Assembly (NCBI RefSeq): GCF_963662255.1 | Contig: NC_085047.1 | Span: 20,742,258-20,806,257 of the forward strand | Direction: 5' to 3' | Origin: Cinclus cinclus | Lineage: Eukaryota; Chordata; Aves; Passeriformes; Cinclidae | DNA: 64,000 nucleotides | Shown: in pieces, positions 49,201 through 59,397 of the stretch | Position numbering within the stretch: the stretch's first letter is position 1 | Layout of the letters: every line of letters starts with the position of its first letter | The notes under the pieces: generated by a model | Database searches by the model: none | Told to the model about the DNA's origin: nothing | What the model saw: only the letters and a program-made list of their open reading frames with translations | Made by a program: the position numbers and the translations under genes

Positions 49201-50880
49201 TGAGCAGGTTTTCAGAACATACTGCTAAGTCAAAAAGGGTTTCCTGGCATCAGTTTGGATGGGTTTATTTTGAATAGAGTTAGTTAGGTGCTTTGTTTTT
49301 CCTTTTTTTTTTCTTTTTTCTAGGGAGCCATAAATGTGGTAGAAGAAATAGAGCTCTAGAGGCAATGAAACAGACCAAAATTTGTTCCAAGATCAACTGA
49401 AAGAATTTTGAAGACTAAAAGGCAATTCCCCTCATTCTCCTTATATGAAATGTTTGTCTACAGAGACCCAGAGTGGTCTGCTTTGGCACTTTTACTTCTG
49501 GTTTAAAATGTCCTTTTTCCATTAGCAAGACTTAACTTATAAATAAGGAAGCACAAAAATCTTATTTAAAAAAGCAGTGATGATGGCAAAAGAATGGATT
49601 AAATTGTTTTATTTTAGAGTAAATTAAGTATTTGGAGTTGTCCAAAACCACCTGTTTGCTGTTTCTATTTTGCTGAGCAGTCCAAATGGAATCTAAATAA
49701 TATTTCTCCAACTTTTTCCACTCAGGCACAGAGAAAAAAGGCCTTTATTCTTCCAACTGTATTCAGAAGTCGTCAACCTTATGTGAGTTATGCGAGTTAT
49801 CTTGAGGTACAGTTATGTGAGCTAAAATCTATAATTTACCAGGCCAAATACCAAGCATTCTGAATGCTTGAACAGAGATTGTTTTGCATTTAAAAAAAAA
49901 ATACACTGGAAGTACGCTGAGGATTTAGAATTTTCTTATTCTCTTATCTAGACATACTGTGGATCTCAAACACAGAATCTGCAGTTAATACAGTTTAGAA
50001 ACTTCTAAAAGGAAAAAAAATAAATTACTTTTTTTTTAAAAAAAATATTATTTTTAAAAAAGAAATTGTATTATTTTAATTCTTAAAGATTTCTGAGTCT
50101 ATTAAATATATCACAGGGCACTGTTCCATGCCTAGCTCTGGTGAGACACTGGATCTGAAATCTGCCATCTGTTCAGACTTATTTATTGTCTTACACCTCA
50201 GGTCAATGCAATTTAAAGCAAAAGAACACAAGGAAAGTACTATGATTTGGTACAACTGAAAGAGAAGGTCTGTGATTAAGAGACAATTTGGAATGTTTTT
50301 CATGTTTTGGAAGTTAGATGTGGTCCTTAAAGGAGACTGGGAGGACTGAGGACAGTTAAAATATGAAATGACATTTACCTTCAGTACAATCAACATTATT
50401 TTGCATCATGCCAAGTGTTTGTTACTTTATTGCCCTTTCAATAGCACTGCTCTTCAGAGTCCACAATCTGCATGAATCAGGGCCCAGAAGTTGAGAACTT
50501 CTACTCTGTGACTTCTACCGAAAGGACAGCTGTTTTCTCTGGCACAGGGGATACTGGCATTTTGCATGCACAGCCCAGCAGGTCAAGGGCTGCTCACAGC
50601 AGCTGTGCCATAGCCATACATCATTTATGTCTGCAAGGTTCAAGATGCACACACTGGCATCCTAAAGACACCATGTCAGGTATTACCCACACACATTCTC
50701 TGTGCCACAGGTATGCTTCATCAATAACAAAGTGCCACTGTAGCTGTCAGTGAAAAAAGGCAACTATAACTGCATTCTTTCTTCTCATCCCTTATTAAAG
50801 GCAGTGAGGAAAATGCAGGTATTTTGTCCTCTGGACCCAACTACTGAGAAAAGCAGGGTATTAATATGTGTATACACTCA

Positions 50881-50883
<3 letters not shown>
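49201..50883. other. Non-coding stretch, no gene recognised
   Basis: AT-rich single-copy sequence with A/T runs near 50,020-50,070. Frames at 50,076-50,396 (minus) and 50,472-50,753 (plus) are short, and no family is recognisable. Confidence 0.55.

Positions 50884-50921
<38 letters not shown>
50884..50921. repeat. (TG)19 dinucleotide microsatellite
   Basis: Nineteen uninterrupted TG units. Read on the minus strand it is a CA repeat that begins 40 bases after the possible 5' splice site at 50,961. Confidence 0.97.
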
Positions 50922-50922
<1 letters not shown>

Positions 50923-50961
50923 ACGCTGCTGGCATACATGCTCACAGCAGTCAATAATTAC

Positions 50962-51057
50962 CTGTATCAGGCGTGTTCCATGGGACTCTTCACAGTCCTG
51001 GCACCTTGACTGCTCAGCCTGGTGACCTGGCTCTGATTGCCCTGCACCCATGGTTCC
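50962..51057 (-). other. Candidate exon with strong Kozak start, gene unknown
   Basis: On the minus strand, an acceptor-like TTTAAAATACAG is followed by GGAACCATGGGTGCAGGG, in which ACCATGGG is a near-ideal translation start. From that ATG (51,051-51,049) 30 codons run open and end exactly in phase 0 at CTGATACAG|GTAATT. The peptide begins MGAGQS, the pattern used for N-terminal myristoylation (Gly at 2, Ser at 6), and continues with Cys-Gln-Asp-Cys. The stretch is clearly GC-richer than its flanks. The acceptor's pyrimidine tract is weak, so it could instead be a first exon. No family is recognised and no partner exon was found. Confidence 0.25.
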
Positions 51058-51262
51058 CTGTATTTTAAACAAGGAATTGTGACAGTGTGTATCCCTGATA
51101 ATCAGGATGCAGCCAGAGTATGCATACACAGAGCAAAGAGGTGAGAAGTTATCCCAGATCTGATGGATGAGAGGGCACTTACAGAGTCGGCAATGTTAAA
51201 CCTTGCAGTAAAACTTATTATCTCAATTTTCCATTAATATATTTCACTGAAGGTCATGGTTG

Positions 51263-51267
51263 CACTC
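51263..51267. repeat. Left target-site duplication (CACTC) of LTR D
   Basis: CACTC immediately precedes TGTTGGTGG and recurs immediately after the terminal CCAGGACA, at 51,606-51,610. Confidence 0.85.
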
Positions 51268-51605
51268 TGTTGGTGGTTGTTTTTTTCTCTCTGTGGAATT
51301 TTACCCATTGTCATGCTAAGACACCTGTTGATTAGGCCATAATGACAGAGGGGGGAGGGGAGAGGAAGGGAGGGGAGGGACTGAGTTACTGTTCTGTTTG
51401 TGGGTAATTTCATAGCTGTTGTTGTTCTTGTTTATCTTGTTAGATACACTAGTAAAGAACTGTTATCCCTACCCCCATATCTTTGCCTGAGAGGTCCCTT
51501 AATTGCAAAATTATAATAATTTGTAGGGAGGAGGGATCACAGTCTTCATTTCAGAGGGAGGCTTCTGCCTTTCTTTAGCAAATACGTGTCTTTCAAACCA
51601 GGACA
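51268..51605 (+). mobile_element. Solo LTR of a second ERV family (copy D)
   Basis: This 338-bp element starts TGTTGGTGGTTG and ends TTTCAAACCAGGACA, flanked by perfect CACTC duplications. Its 3' part (AGTAAAGAACTGTTATCCCT, then AATTGCAAAATTATAATAAT, then GCTTCTGCCTTTCTTTAGCA, then CAAACCAGGACA) is a pattern I associate with songbird ERV LTRs. AGTAAA at 51,451-51,456 could serve as the polyadenylation signal, which sets the plus orientation. It differs in sequence from copies A-C apart from the terminal AAACCAG(G/T)ACA. The 5-bp duplication again suggests ERVL-type integration. No internal retroviral sequence lies on either side. I cannot name the Repbase family. Confidence 0.85.
51350..51379 (+). 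other. G-quadruplex-forming purine tract in LTR D
   Basis: GGGGGGAGGGGAGAGGAAGG then GAGGGGAGGG gives at least four G-runs of three or more with short A-containing loops. It lies in the U3-like part of the LTR, upstream of the presumed polyadenylation signal. Confidence 0.8.
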
Positions 51606-51610
51606 CACTC
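51606..51610. repeat. Right target-site duplication (CACTC) of LTR D
   Basis: The five bases after the terminal GGACA match the five bases before the initial TGTTGG. Confidence 0.85.
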
Positions 51611-52755
51611 ATTATCCTAATTCCTCAGACCATAAAGCCAACTGAGTAGTGAGAGGAGAGCAACATTAAATTATTAAATTCAAATATATCATATTGGAAA
51701 CACACATACAAATGAAAATGGGTAACTCAATATGGAGACTAAATCTTTATATTAATTTAAGTGATTTTCAGTCATTTAGACCCCCTGAAAAAGGGGGAAT
51801 AAAGTCACCTAGTTCCATGCAACTAAAATAGCAGGCCAAAGGCCTTCCTAGGTCCTCCCTCTGATGAGAACAGACTCTTCTGAGAGCAATTCAGAGTGTC
51901 GGTGCTCTGGGTCAATTCCTCTGTGAGCCCTTCTATGAATATTGACAGGATGTATTGATGAAACAAAAGAAGCAGTGAGTTAACCTGAATGATAAAAAAT
52001 AACTGGTAAAAATAACATCTTAATGCATCCATGGCTTTTACTTAACACTAGCTACTGATTTTTTTGTTTTATTTTCTCTGGCACTTTAATGTTTAGGATA
52101 TACTGACCTCCCAGTCAATTCTAGAATTGCTAATTGAGGGTATGAAAATTAATCTGTTCCCAGCACAGTATATGGAGAATATACAGACTTTGGATTGGTT
52201 TTGGGAAGGACAAAGCTAATCTTGTTCATAGCAGCTCCTATGGTGTTATGCTTTGGATTTGTTATGAAAACAGTGTTGAACACAGAGGGATGTTTCAGCC
52301 ACTTTGATCAGTGCTTGCAAAGCAGTGTTTCTCCTGACAAGGCAGAGGGTGCATGAGAGGTTGGGACGAGACACAGTGAGGACAACTGACCCCAAATAAC
52401 CATGGAGACATTCACACCATGAGGTGTTGTGCTTAGCAATAAAAGCTGGAAGAAGAAGGAGGAAGGGGGAACATTTATAGTGATGGTGTTTGCCTTCCCA
52501 AGTCATCAACACTCATGATGTAGCCCAGCATTCCTGGGATGGCTGAGCACCTGCTTGTCTGTGGGAAGTAGCAAATGAATTCACTGTGCACACAACTACC
52601 TTTATTATCAAACTGCCTTTATCTCAAAACACAATTTTTTTCACTATAATCCTCTCAACTCTCTCCCTCATTTGTCTGGGAGAGAGTGAGTGAGCAATCT
52701 GGGTGGGAATCAGCTGCCTGCGAGGGCTAACCCACAGCATCTTCTCACATGCATG
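51611..52755. other. Non-coding spacer between LTR D and LTR B
   Basis: AT-rich single-copy sequence with short chance frames on the minus strand (51,823-52,032 and 52,246-52,512). No retroviral gag, pol or env sequence is visible, so D and B are separate insertions, not the ends of one provirus; their sequences also differ. Confidence 0.6.
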
Positions 52756-53327
52756 TGTCCTAGGTTACAATGTAAGGATGTGCCCAAAAGTATGTATTCT
52801 ATCACCATCTGCTGAAACTAGGTGGGGCAATGATTCTTATCTCCATGGAAGAAATTCTCTGCTAAAAGGCCATCTGTTAAAAACCAGGTGGGGCATTCAT
52901 CTTTATCTTTTCCATGACACATCCTTTCTCCAGGAAGATATCTTCTGTTAATGAGCCATTGAGTCCCACTGCATGACTGATAAAATTACATCATCCCATT
53001 GTGAAATGCTCCACCCAGTGGGAGGAGCCAAACATTTCCTACCTAGATAAAAACTGTAATTTGGAATACCAAGGCAGCCCTAACCCACTGGTTTCCAGAG
53101 GACAAGAGCTACGGGACCTTTCTACAGGATCACTACTTCAACAAGACCACTTCATCCGGACTGCTACCACCACCCTAACTAGCAAGGTGTCACGTTGTAT
53201 TCTGACTCTGTCTGTAGTTTTTCTTTTGTACTATTGCATGTATTTATTTTTTCTCTTTTTTTTTTTTCCCGATTAAATTGTGTTTCTGTATTGGATTCTG
53301 TCACTGGTTTTGCTTTCAAACCATTAC
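52756..53327 (+). mobile_element. ERV LTR, same family as A and C (copy B)
   Basis: About 572 bp from TGTCCTAGGTTAC to CAAACCATTAC. In order it carries repeated U3 segments (GGTGGGGCA...TTATCT...CTGCTAA or CTGTTAA units), a TATA-like GATAAAAAC (53,045-53,053), a long pyrimidine/T run and ATTAAA (53,272-53,277). The layout matches copy A, but U3 is longer. The start fits TG, but the end has lost the expected CA and no target duplication is evident, so the exact borders are uncertain. Bases 52,913-53,053 are identical to the reverse complement of 63,255-63,395 in copy C. Short plus-strand frames through it are not genes. Confidence 0.85.
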
Positions 53328-53610
53328 TGCCTATTACAGTACATTTTTCCTCAGCACTCATTGTACATGCACATCTATCAAGTCACAGCACAGATGTGCT
53401 AAGAAGTCATCCACTTGGTATTTTCAAGATATCCCAGCTTCTGTCCTTAAGGTTGAGATGTAGCTTAATACTGTTTTTCAGAGTCTTCGATAAACAGTCT
53501 AAGAGAAAACAAACGAGTCTCTGAAAGGCATATTTTTTGCTACTGTGAGCTAGGAACTGAGGCTGTGATGTGAATTTACCACAAGAAAAGCTAGTATGCA
53601 TTCTGCTTAA
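53328..53610. other. Short non-coding spacer
   Basis: Single-copy sequence between LTR B and a CR1 end; nothing else recognised. Confidence 0.6.
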
Positions 53611-53650
53611 GAGGTACCTTTTCCAACCTTAATGGTTCTATGATTCTACC
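53611..53650 (+). repeat. CR1 LINE 3' end fragment
   Basis: GAGGTACCTTTTCCAACCTT followed by AATGGTTCTATGATTCTACC matches the CR1 3' terminus (GAGGTCCCTTCCAACC...ATTCTATGATTCTATG). It is short, 5'-truncated and on the plus strand. The 5' limit may lie further left. Confidence 0.8.
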
Positions 53651-54769
53651 TCAACTAATATCTGATAAAGCAAATTAACAACCTACAGAAACTGGAAGCC
53701 AAATGAGACACGTTGTATGCTTGCACTGTATACCTATCCAGCTGGTAGTCATTGTTAGAGACAAGTACATCAGCAGGGAGAATTTGTACAGCTTGTTTGC
53801 AACATGCAGTAATCAAAAAAGCTTAATGTATCCTTTGCAGAAATTAGGCTGGGAAAGCTTTGATCCAATGAGCACAAATCAAATACTGAATTTTGGATAC
53901 TGAAATTTTTGATCAATGACCAGAGACCTCTGCCACTCTGTAGGTGACAAGTAACTCATCGTATGCCAATCCAAACAATTCAATTTCTGATTTTGTCAGG
54001 GAGCATTGTTTTAAATTCTCTCCCCAGAACACCCCCAGCACCAAAAGCAGATGTTACAAGCCAGTTAATGTCCACTTACAAAGCTAAGCTCTACTGCAAT
54101 TTGCTGCTGTTGAAATCTGTAAAGATAAACTTGTGCTCAGCAGCTAAAGGATAGGTCTCTTAAGTTCTTGAAGAGATTACTCAATGCACACAGTGACCAA
54201 ATTGCCTCTTGCTAACCAAAATAGTTTTCCTTAACCTTTGAAACTGTGGTAGTTCCATCCACTCCTTTTGGCTCATCTGTCTTGGTATGACTCCAAGTGT
54301 GAGCTGCAGCTCATTTTCTCCAAGGCAGAGAAGAAAGGACTTGCTGAAATTACTACATCAAGGCATAAACTGTGTTTGGACATTGCAAATGCTAAAATTT
54401 TACATGGTTTTAAGGAGAAATAGAAATTCACAGAAGACGGGTCCACTGAGGACTGCTAAATTCAACCATATGTAGCTCAGAAACCCCTGAACTGCAAGTG
54501 GTTGGCAGCAAGGAGGGTATTTGGGGAAAAGTACTGAGTATGCCTGTTTTCTTTGTATACTTATTGGCTCATGTTGTAGGCAGGATACAGTGCTAATAAG
54601 AACATTGGTCTGATCCAGAATGGCTGCTCATATATGTTACATTAGTTAAATAATCACATCTTCCATGCAGACAAACTGTCTGCAATTAAAGTCAATTTGT
54701 AATGTCCTGGCTAGTTTCAAAACTGTAGCAAGTATTTACAGCCTCCATTTTCCCCGACCCTGAATGACC
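53651..54769. other. Non-coding stretch, nothing recognised
   Basis: AT-rich sequence with only short frames and no supported repeat or splice pair. Confidence 0.6.
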
Positions 54770-55378
54770 TGACACTACAAGCTCCCAGCCTGTGGCTCTG
54801 CTGCTTAACCTGGTATTCACAGCTTGTTCTTACCCTCCGCCATAGCCGGCATGAAGCCAGGAACACTCTGGTACCCTGTGTCTGCATGAAAAACTGGGCC
54901 TGGAAACACATCTGGCTGTGATAGGGCATGTGCTTGTGTGGCAGAGCATTTCACCAGCCAGGCCGACCCCTGTTGGCTCAGGTGCTGTGACTCCCTAGCT
55001 ATCCGGGAGACTCCCATGGCTGGTGTGCAGGACAGGAGCTGGCAGCGGGGAGGAAGGGCAGGGGGCTCCTCACATCAGCGCTGCAACCAAAGCAAATCGA
55101 TGGAACCCCAGCTAGGGCTGCTTGCGATCATCACCGTTTCTTCTGCAGCTTCCAACCCACCCTCTGATCCTTCTCATAGCTCTCAAGGGGAACATGACCT
55201 TCATTTTGAAATATGCTGTTGCAGCACAACCAAATGGAAGGCCACTGACAATATGGGGCTGCAAATCTGGGTTAAATAACAAGTTATCCCAGATAAATGG
55301 CTTCTTGCTGTTTCCAGCATACAGCAGCAAATGTGATCCATTCGCAGCAGATGTATATTTGTTTAAATTAGCCTGCTA
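54770..55378. other. GC-richer, ORF-dense patch, unexplained
   Basis: GC and CpG rise clearly here (for example CCGCCATAGCCGGC, TATCCGGGAG, GGCAGCGGGG, CAGCGCTGC, ATCGATGG). Frames of 113 and 85 codons on the plus strand (54,938-55,279; 55,122-55,379) and 66-72 codons on the minus strand overlap. A fair acceptor TTTCTTCTGCAG lies at 55,138-55,149 with about 75 open codons after it on the plus strand, ending TAA at 55,377-55,379. None resembles a family that I know. A small CpG-rich regulatory element, an old exon or a retroposed remnant are all possible. Confidence 0.4.
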
Positions 55379-58300
55379 AAGCAAAAAACCCAAATGTAAG
55401 TGAAACCAAAAGCAAGGGCTTGGGCTTTAAAAGGACATGAAAGAGAAGGACTGTATACACATTAACTTTCTGGTGAGAAGATATTATTTCCTTAAGCAGA
55501 AACAAGCATAGAGATGGTTTCTGACCAACCAATGCTAGAAATCAAGATTACAATTTTTGCTTTTTCTAGATTTACTGCTTTGTGCATTTTTTTTCCACAC
55601 TAATGGTCACAGTCCTTCTCCCTGACTTATTTTCCCCTGGGTAAAATAGAGCATAGTCCAAAGGTATGTCAGTTCCTGAAATGGTAGTAATAATGACCAT
55701 GTGTAACCATTACTGTGTAGGCCATCTGATTCTTCCTGTAACTTTTTTTGTTATACAACACAAAACACAATAAAATGGATACAATTCCTCTCTCAAATTA
55801 AAAATGGAAATTGAAAATGACACGAAAATGTTTCAGAATATTTCCATAAAAATGCAGCTTGCCAGCTGAGGGTGGAAAATAACAATATTGACTGATAATT
55901 ACAATATAAATAAATCATGAGATAATTAACATGTTTCGGCTGGGAGATGAGTTGAAAGGTATTCTGTCATGTCTGGCAAGGTCAGGAGCATATCAACCTA
56001 CTGAAAACTAACCCATTTTTTGAAAGTTCTCTCCATTGAAAAATTGTCCTTAGATGGTCAGCGTCTCTCCCTGAAACATCTTGGGTGTTACACCATGTAG
56101 GATTCACTAAATCCTAGCCATCTACTAGGGGGGTGAAGATTTCTGCCACATCTGCTGCCCAAGCAGAATGCAATCTGGTTTTACCTCATTCAATAAATGC
56201 ACATATTTGGAAAAGCAAATCTTGGTAAATGAGAAAATATTATGATGCATTCCACTGTTTCATGTTAAGGAGACAGTATGAAATCAAATTAAGCCTTTTT
56301 TGGGAAAAGTATATTGGAAGAGAAATTAAGACCAAAGTTAAAGAAGTATTCTCAGGGAATTAAATATAAAAGCATTCCTTTCTTTGGAATATGCTCTTCT
56401 ACTCTTTTGTCAGAATGTTCTGTATTTGGCATACCACAAAGCTCCAGCTTTCCTAAAGGCTTTCAGACAGGCAATATTGCTGAAAGATCTGTGTGGTACC
56501 CTGGAAAGATCCCTGTGTGAACTGGGACTTATTCCTTTCTATTTCAACAAAAGAAAATATTTTTTTTCTATTGTTGTATGATCTAACTCATTACTGTTGA
56601 AAATGCTGAAACTTGTACCAGTGTTTATTCTGAGTTCCAGCTGGATTTATAGCTCATTGCACAGAGTCTTGGGAAGCTGCTATTTTTTGTCTAGTAAAAT
56701 AAATCCCTAGAATATGTCGGTAACCTCATCATACAGGATAAGCTGGCAGGCAGAATGGAATGGTTGGAGGAGATCAGCTTGAGCTGATGCTTCCCCAAAA
56801 GACACAAACAGCTTTTCAAAGTATAGGTAGGAAAGGAGGTGCACAACTGTCCCAAGTTATATTTTGCTACCCAAAAACTGACTAATGAGAAGGCCAAGAT
56901 GTCTCGTTCATATAGATGCATATCCATAGGAATCATCTGCAATGCAGACAGACAACAAAATGGACCGAAAACCATGTAGAGTTTCTCTTGAGTCCTCGAC
57001 AAGAGCAGGTTCCAAGAAACAAGGAAATTCAGTAGTTTTGGTAGGTTCTGTACTGACACCCTTGGGGACTGATGACCTTTCATAAGTCACTATGTGGGTA
57101 TAATAATAGAATATGACAGCAAATGGTTACTTCATCTTTGTTGCCAACACTCTTTGCTCTTCTAGAAGGAAAGACTACCTGTAAGCTTCTAGGAAAAGAG
57201 CTTCAGCTAGAGCCAGTTCATCTCAGTGAATACCAGCTATTTTTCACTCTGATACCAAACTCCTCTTGGAGAGCAAAGAAAGGAAATCCATTCTTCATTT
57301 TTCAGCAATAGAAATGAGGATGCGTTGACTGTGGGTGAAATAGGAGGAAAAACCAAGTATAAGAGAGGGTTTCAGAAAGCTTATTCTGTACCATGGTCTA
57401 GATGTGTACTAGTAGTGTAATTGATATCTAGCAACTATCCATTACAATGCATAGGAAAGGTTGATTTCCTCAAAGTTTTGTTTCCTACAATAGGAAGTTT
57501 TCTTTGTCATGGGTGGAAGAAACGGGGACCAATATCACTGCAACTGGAGTGGCTGCCACAGAGTTGATGGCCATGCATTACCCTAGTTTACAAAAATATC
57601 AGACTGGAATGACAAAGTTAAAATATCACCCAAGATATTATTCCTCAGCCATGAAAATAGATGTTTGAAAGCATTCATCACTTTATCATAATTTTGCAAC
57701 ATTCCAATGTGTTCTACATTTTTTTCTTACTGTTATTAAATATTCCACTAACATTTCTTATGATTAGAAAAGAATATATTAAGAAAAACACATTCTGAAA
57801 TACTTCTTAAACTTTTCTACAACTTATAAAGTTTGTGTGTGCTACCGATTACTACCCACCATTCATTTCCATTTTTTCTGCTTGTGGTGCTATTTGTTAC
57901 CTAATCAACCCTCCAGATCTAAATGCTGGATGTGCTTCACCATTATTCTATAGCTACTAAGAGACTTTTTGACATTTCATATTATAAGATGCTGTCATAA
58001 TTTAGTTTACTTTTACAAGCTCAGTTGAATTTTCCATGCCTGGTGTTTATTCCAGCCTGTTGTTACTCATGTGTTTTTAAATTTCAAGAGTCATGGTTCA
58101 ATTGTTTCTACAAAGAAAGTTAGGGGAAAATAAGTTTTGCCCACATATGAAAAAAATTGGCCATTTCTTGTATGCAATTTGTTTAATACTTTAAAGAATG
58201 TATATAAAATTTGGCAGGGGAAGGGGCACTCCTTCCAGAGTCAATTTTGTCTTTCTTTGTGAAAGTTTTTTTAAAAAAATGCATTTCACACATCCTTATT

Positions 58301-59162
58301 AAAGTCCTTGATTTTCTAGTATCTATGATCTCTGGAAGCTTTTGCCCACAAAGTATGGTCAGTGCTCCCTAGGTGGGCCCTGCTGCCAAGCCAATCTAGG
58401 GCTACTGGGGTCAGGACAGCAATGGTGGCTCAAAATTCCTCAAGACTATGCACAGGAACTCAAAGCAAGGAGCCTCTTTCTCTGTAAATAACCTGACTGC
58501 CACTAACCAACAGCATGGAAGCAAATTTAGTAGTGGTATGTGCTGGACAGTATAAATAAAAAGGAGGAGTTGAAAGTAATGAATCTACTGACAGTCTGTC
58601 ACCAGCTCTGTTTGCCTATGAGAGACTGAGTGAATGGAGAGATAAGTGGCTGAAGGAAGAGTCAGTGGGGTCAGACAAGAAACAAAAGAGTTGCCAAATT
58701 CAAGGGGTTTTTTTCTATTCAAAAGTTTTTTTTCTTGGTTTCATTATTAAAACTGAAAAATGTTATGTCTAGAAACTGATTTCTGATTTTTATATTACTG
58801 CAGTGCAACAATGTCACTGACTTCAAATGGAGTTACTCTTGTTTTTTGGTGGCAATATGAAGAGTAGAATTGGATCCTTCAGTTGCACTGGAAAACTTTC
58901 TGCTTTCCAAATACACCAGTCAGAGTTACGGCTTTCCATGTGGCTGTTACAAATGTGTTCAGCCTTGGAACACATCAAGTTGTTCTACAAACCTACAATA
59001 GGTGTCAAATATCACCTGCAGTAAACTAGGATTCTTTTATCAAGAACAATCAAGCAGGGCAGAAAAGCAGTACCTTTCCAAAGCTTTAAATCATGTTCTT
59101 CAAAGTGAATAATGACATATTTAGTTTGCTGCATTTTTCCTTTATATTTTCTTTATATTGAA
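55379..59162. other. Non-coding single-copy stretch
   Basis: No gene is recognised. The longest frame is 130 codons on the minus strand (56,691-57,083) and has no recognisable domain. Small GC-richer sequence lies at about 58,360-58,460. No LTR or LINE is seen. Confidence 0.55.
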
Positions 59163-59397
59163 GATATATTAAGATATATAAAATATAAAATATAAAATAC
59201 AATATACAATATACAATATATAATATATAATATACAGTATACAATATACAATATATAATATATAATATATGATATATGATATATAATATATAATATATAA
59301 TATATAATATATAATATATAATATATAATATATAATATGTATAATGTATAATATATAATATATAATATATAATATGTATAATGTATAATATATAATG
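59163..59397. repeat. AT minisatellite, 7-bp TATAATA-type units
   Basis: About 235 bases composed almost entirely of A and T with a clear 7-bp period (TATAATA). The left part carries variant units (AAAATAT, ACAATAT, ACAGTAT), the centre GATATAT variants, and the right part is nearly pure with two ATGTATA interruptions. The 91-codon minus-strand frame of Tyr-Ile-Leu here is a repeat translation. Such tracts unwind easily and are often length-variable. Confidence 0.95.

Noticed and set aside
51268..53327. LTRs D and B as a provirus pair
   Set aside because: Different families, only about 1.15 kb apart, no retroviral coding sequence between, and D has its own target duplication.
53195..53524. 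109-codon hydrophobic plus-strand frame
   Set aside because: Its first part lies in the T-rich R/U5 part of LTR B; not a gene.
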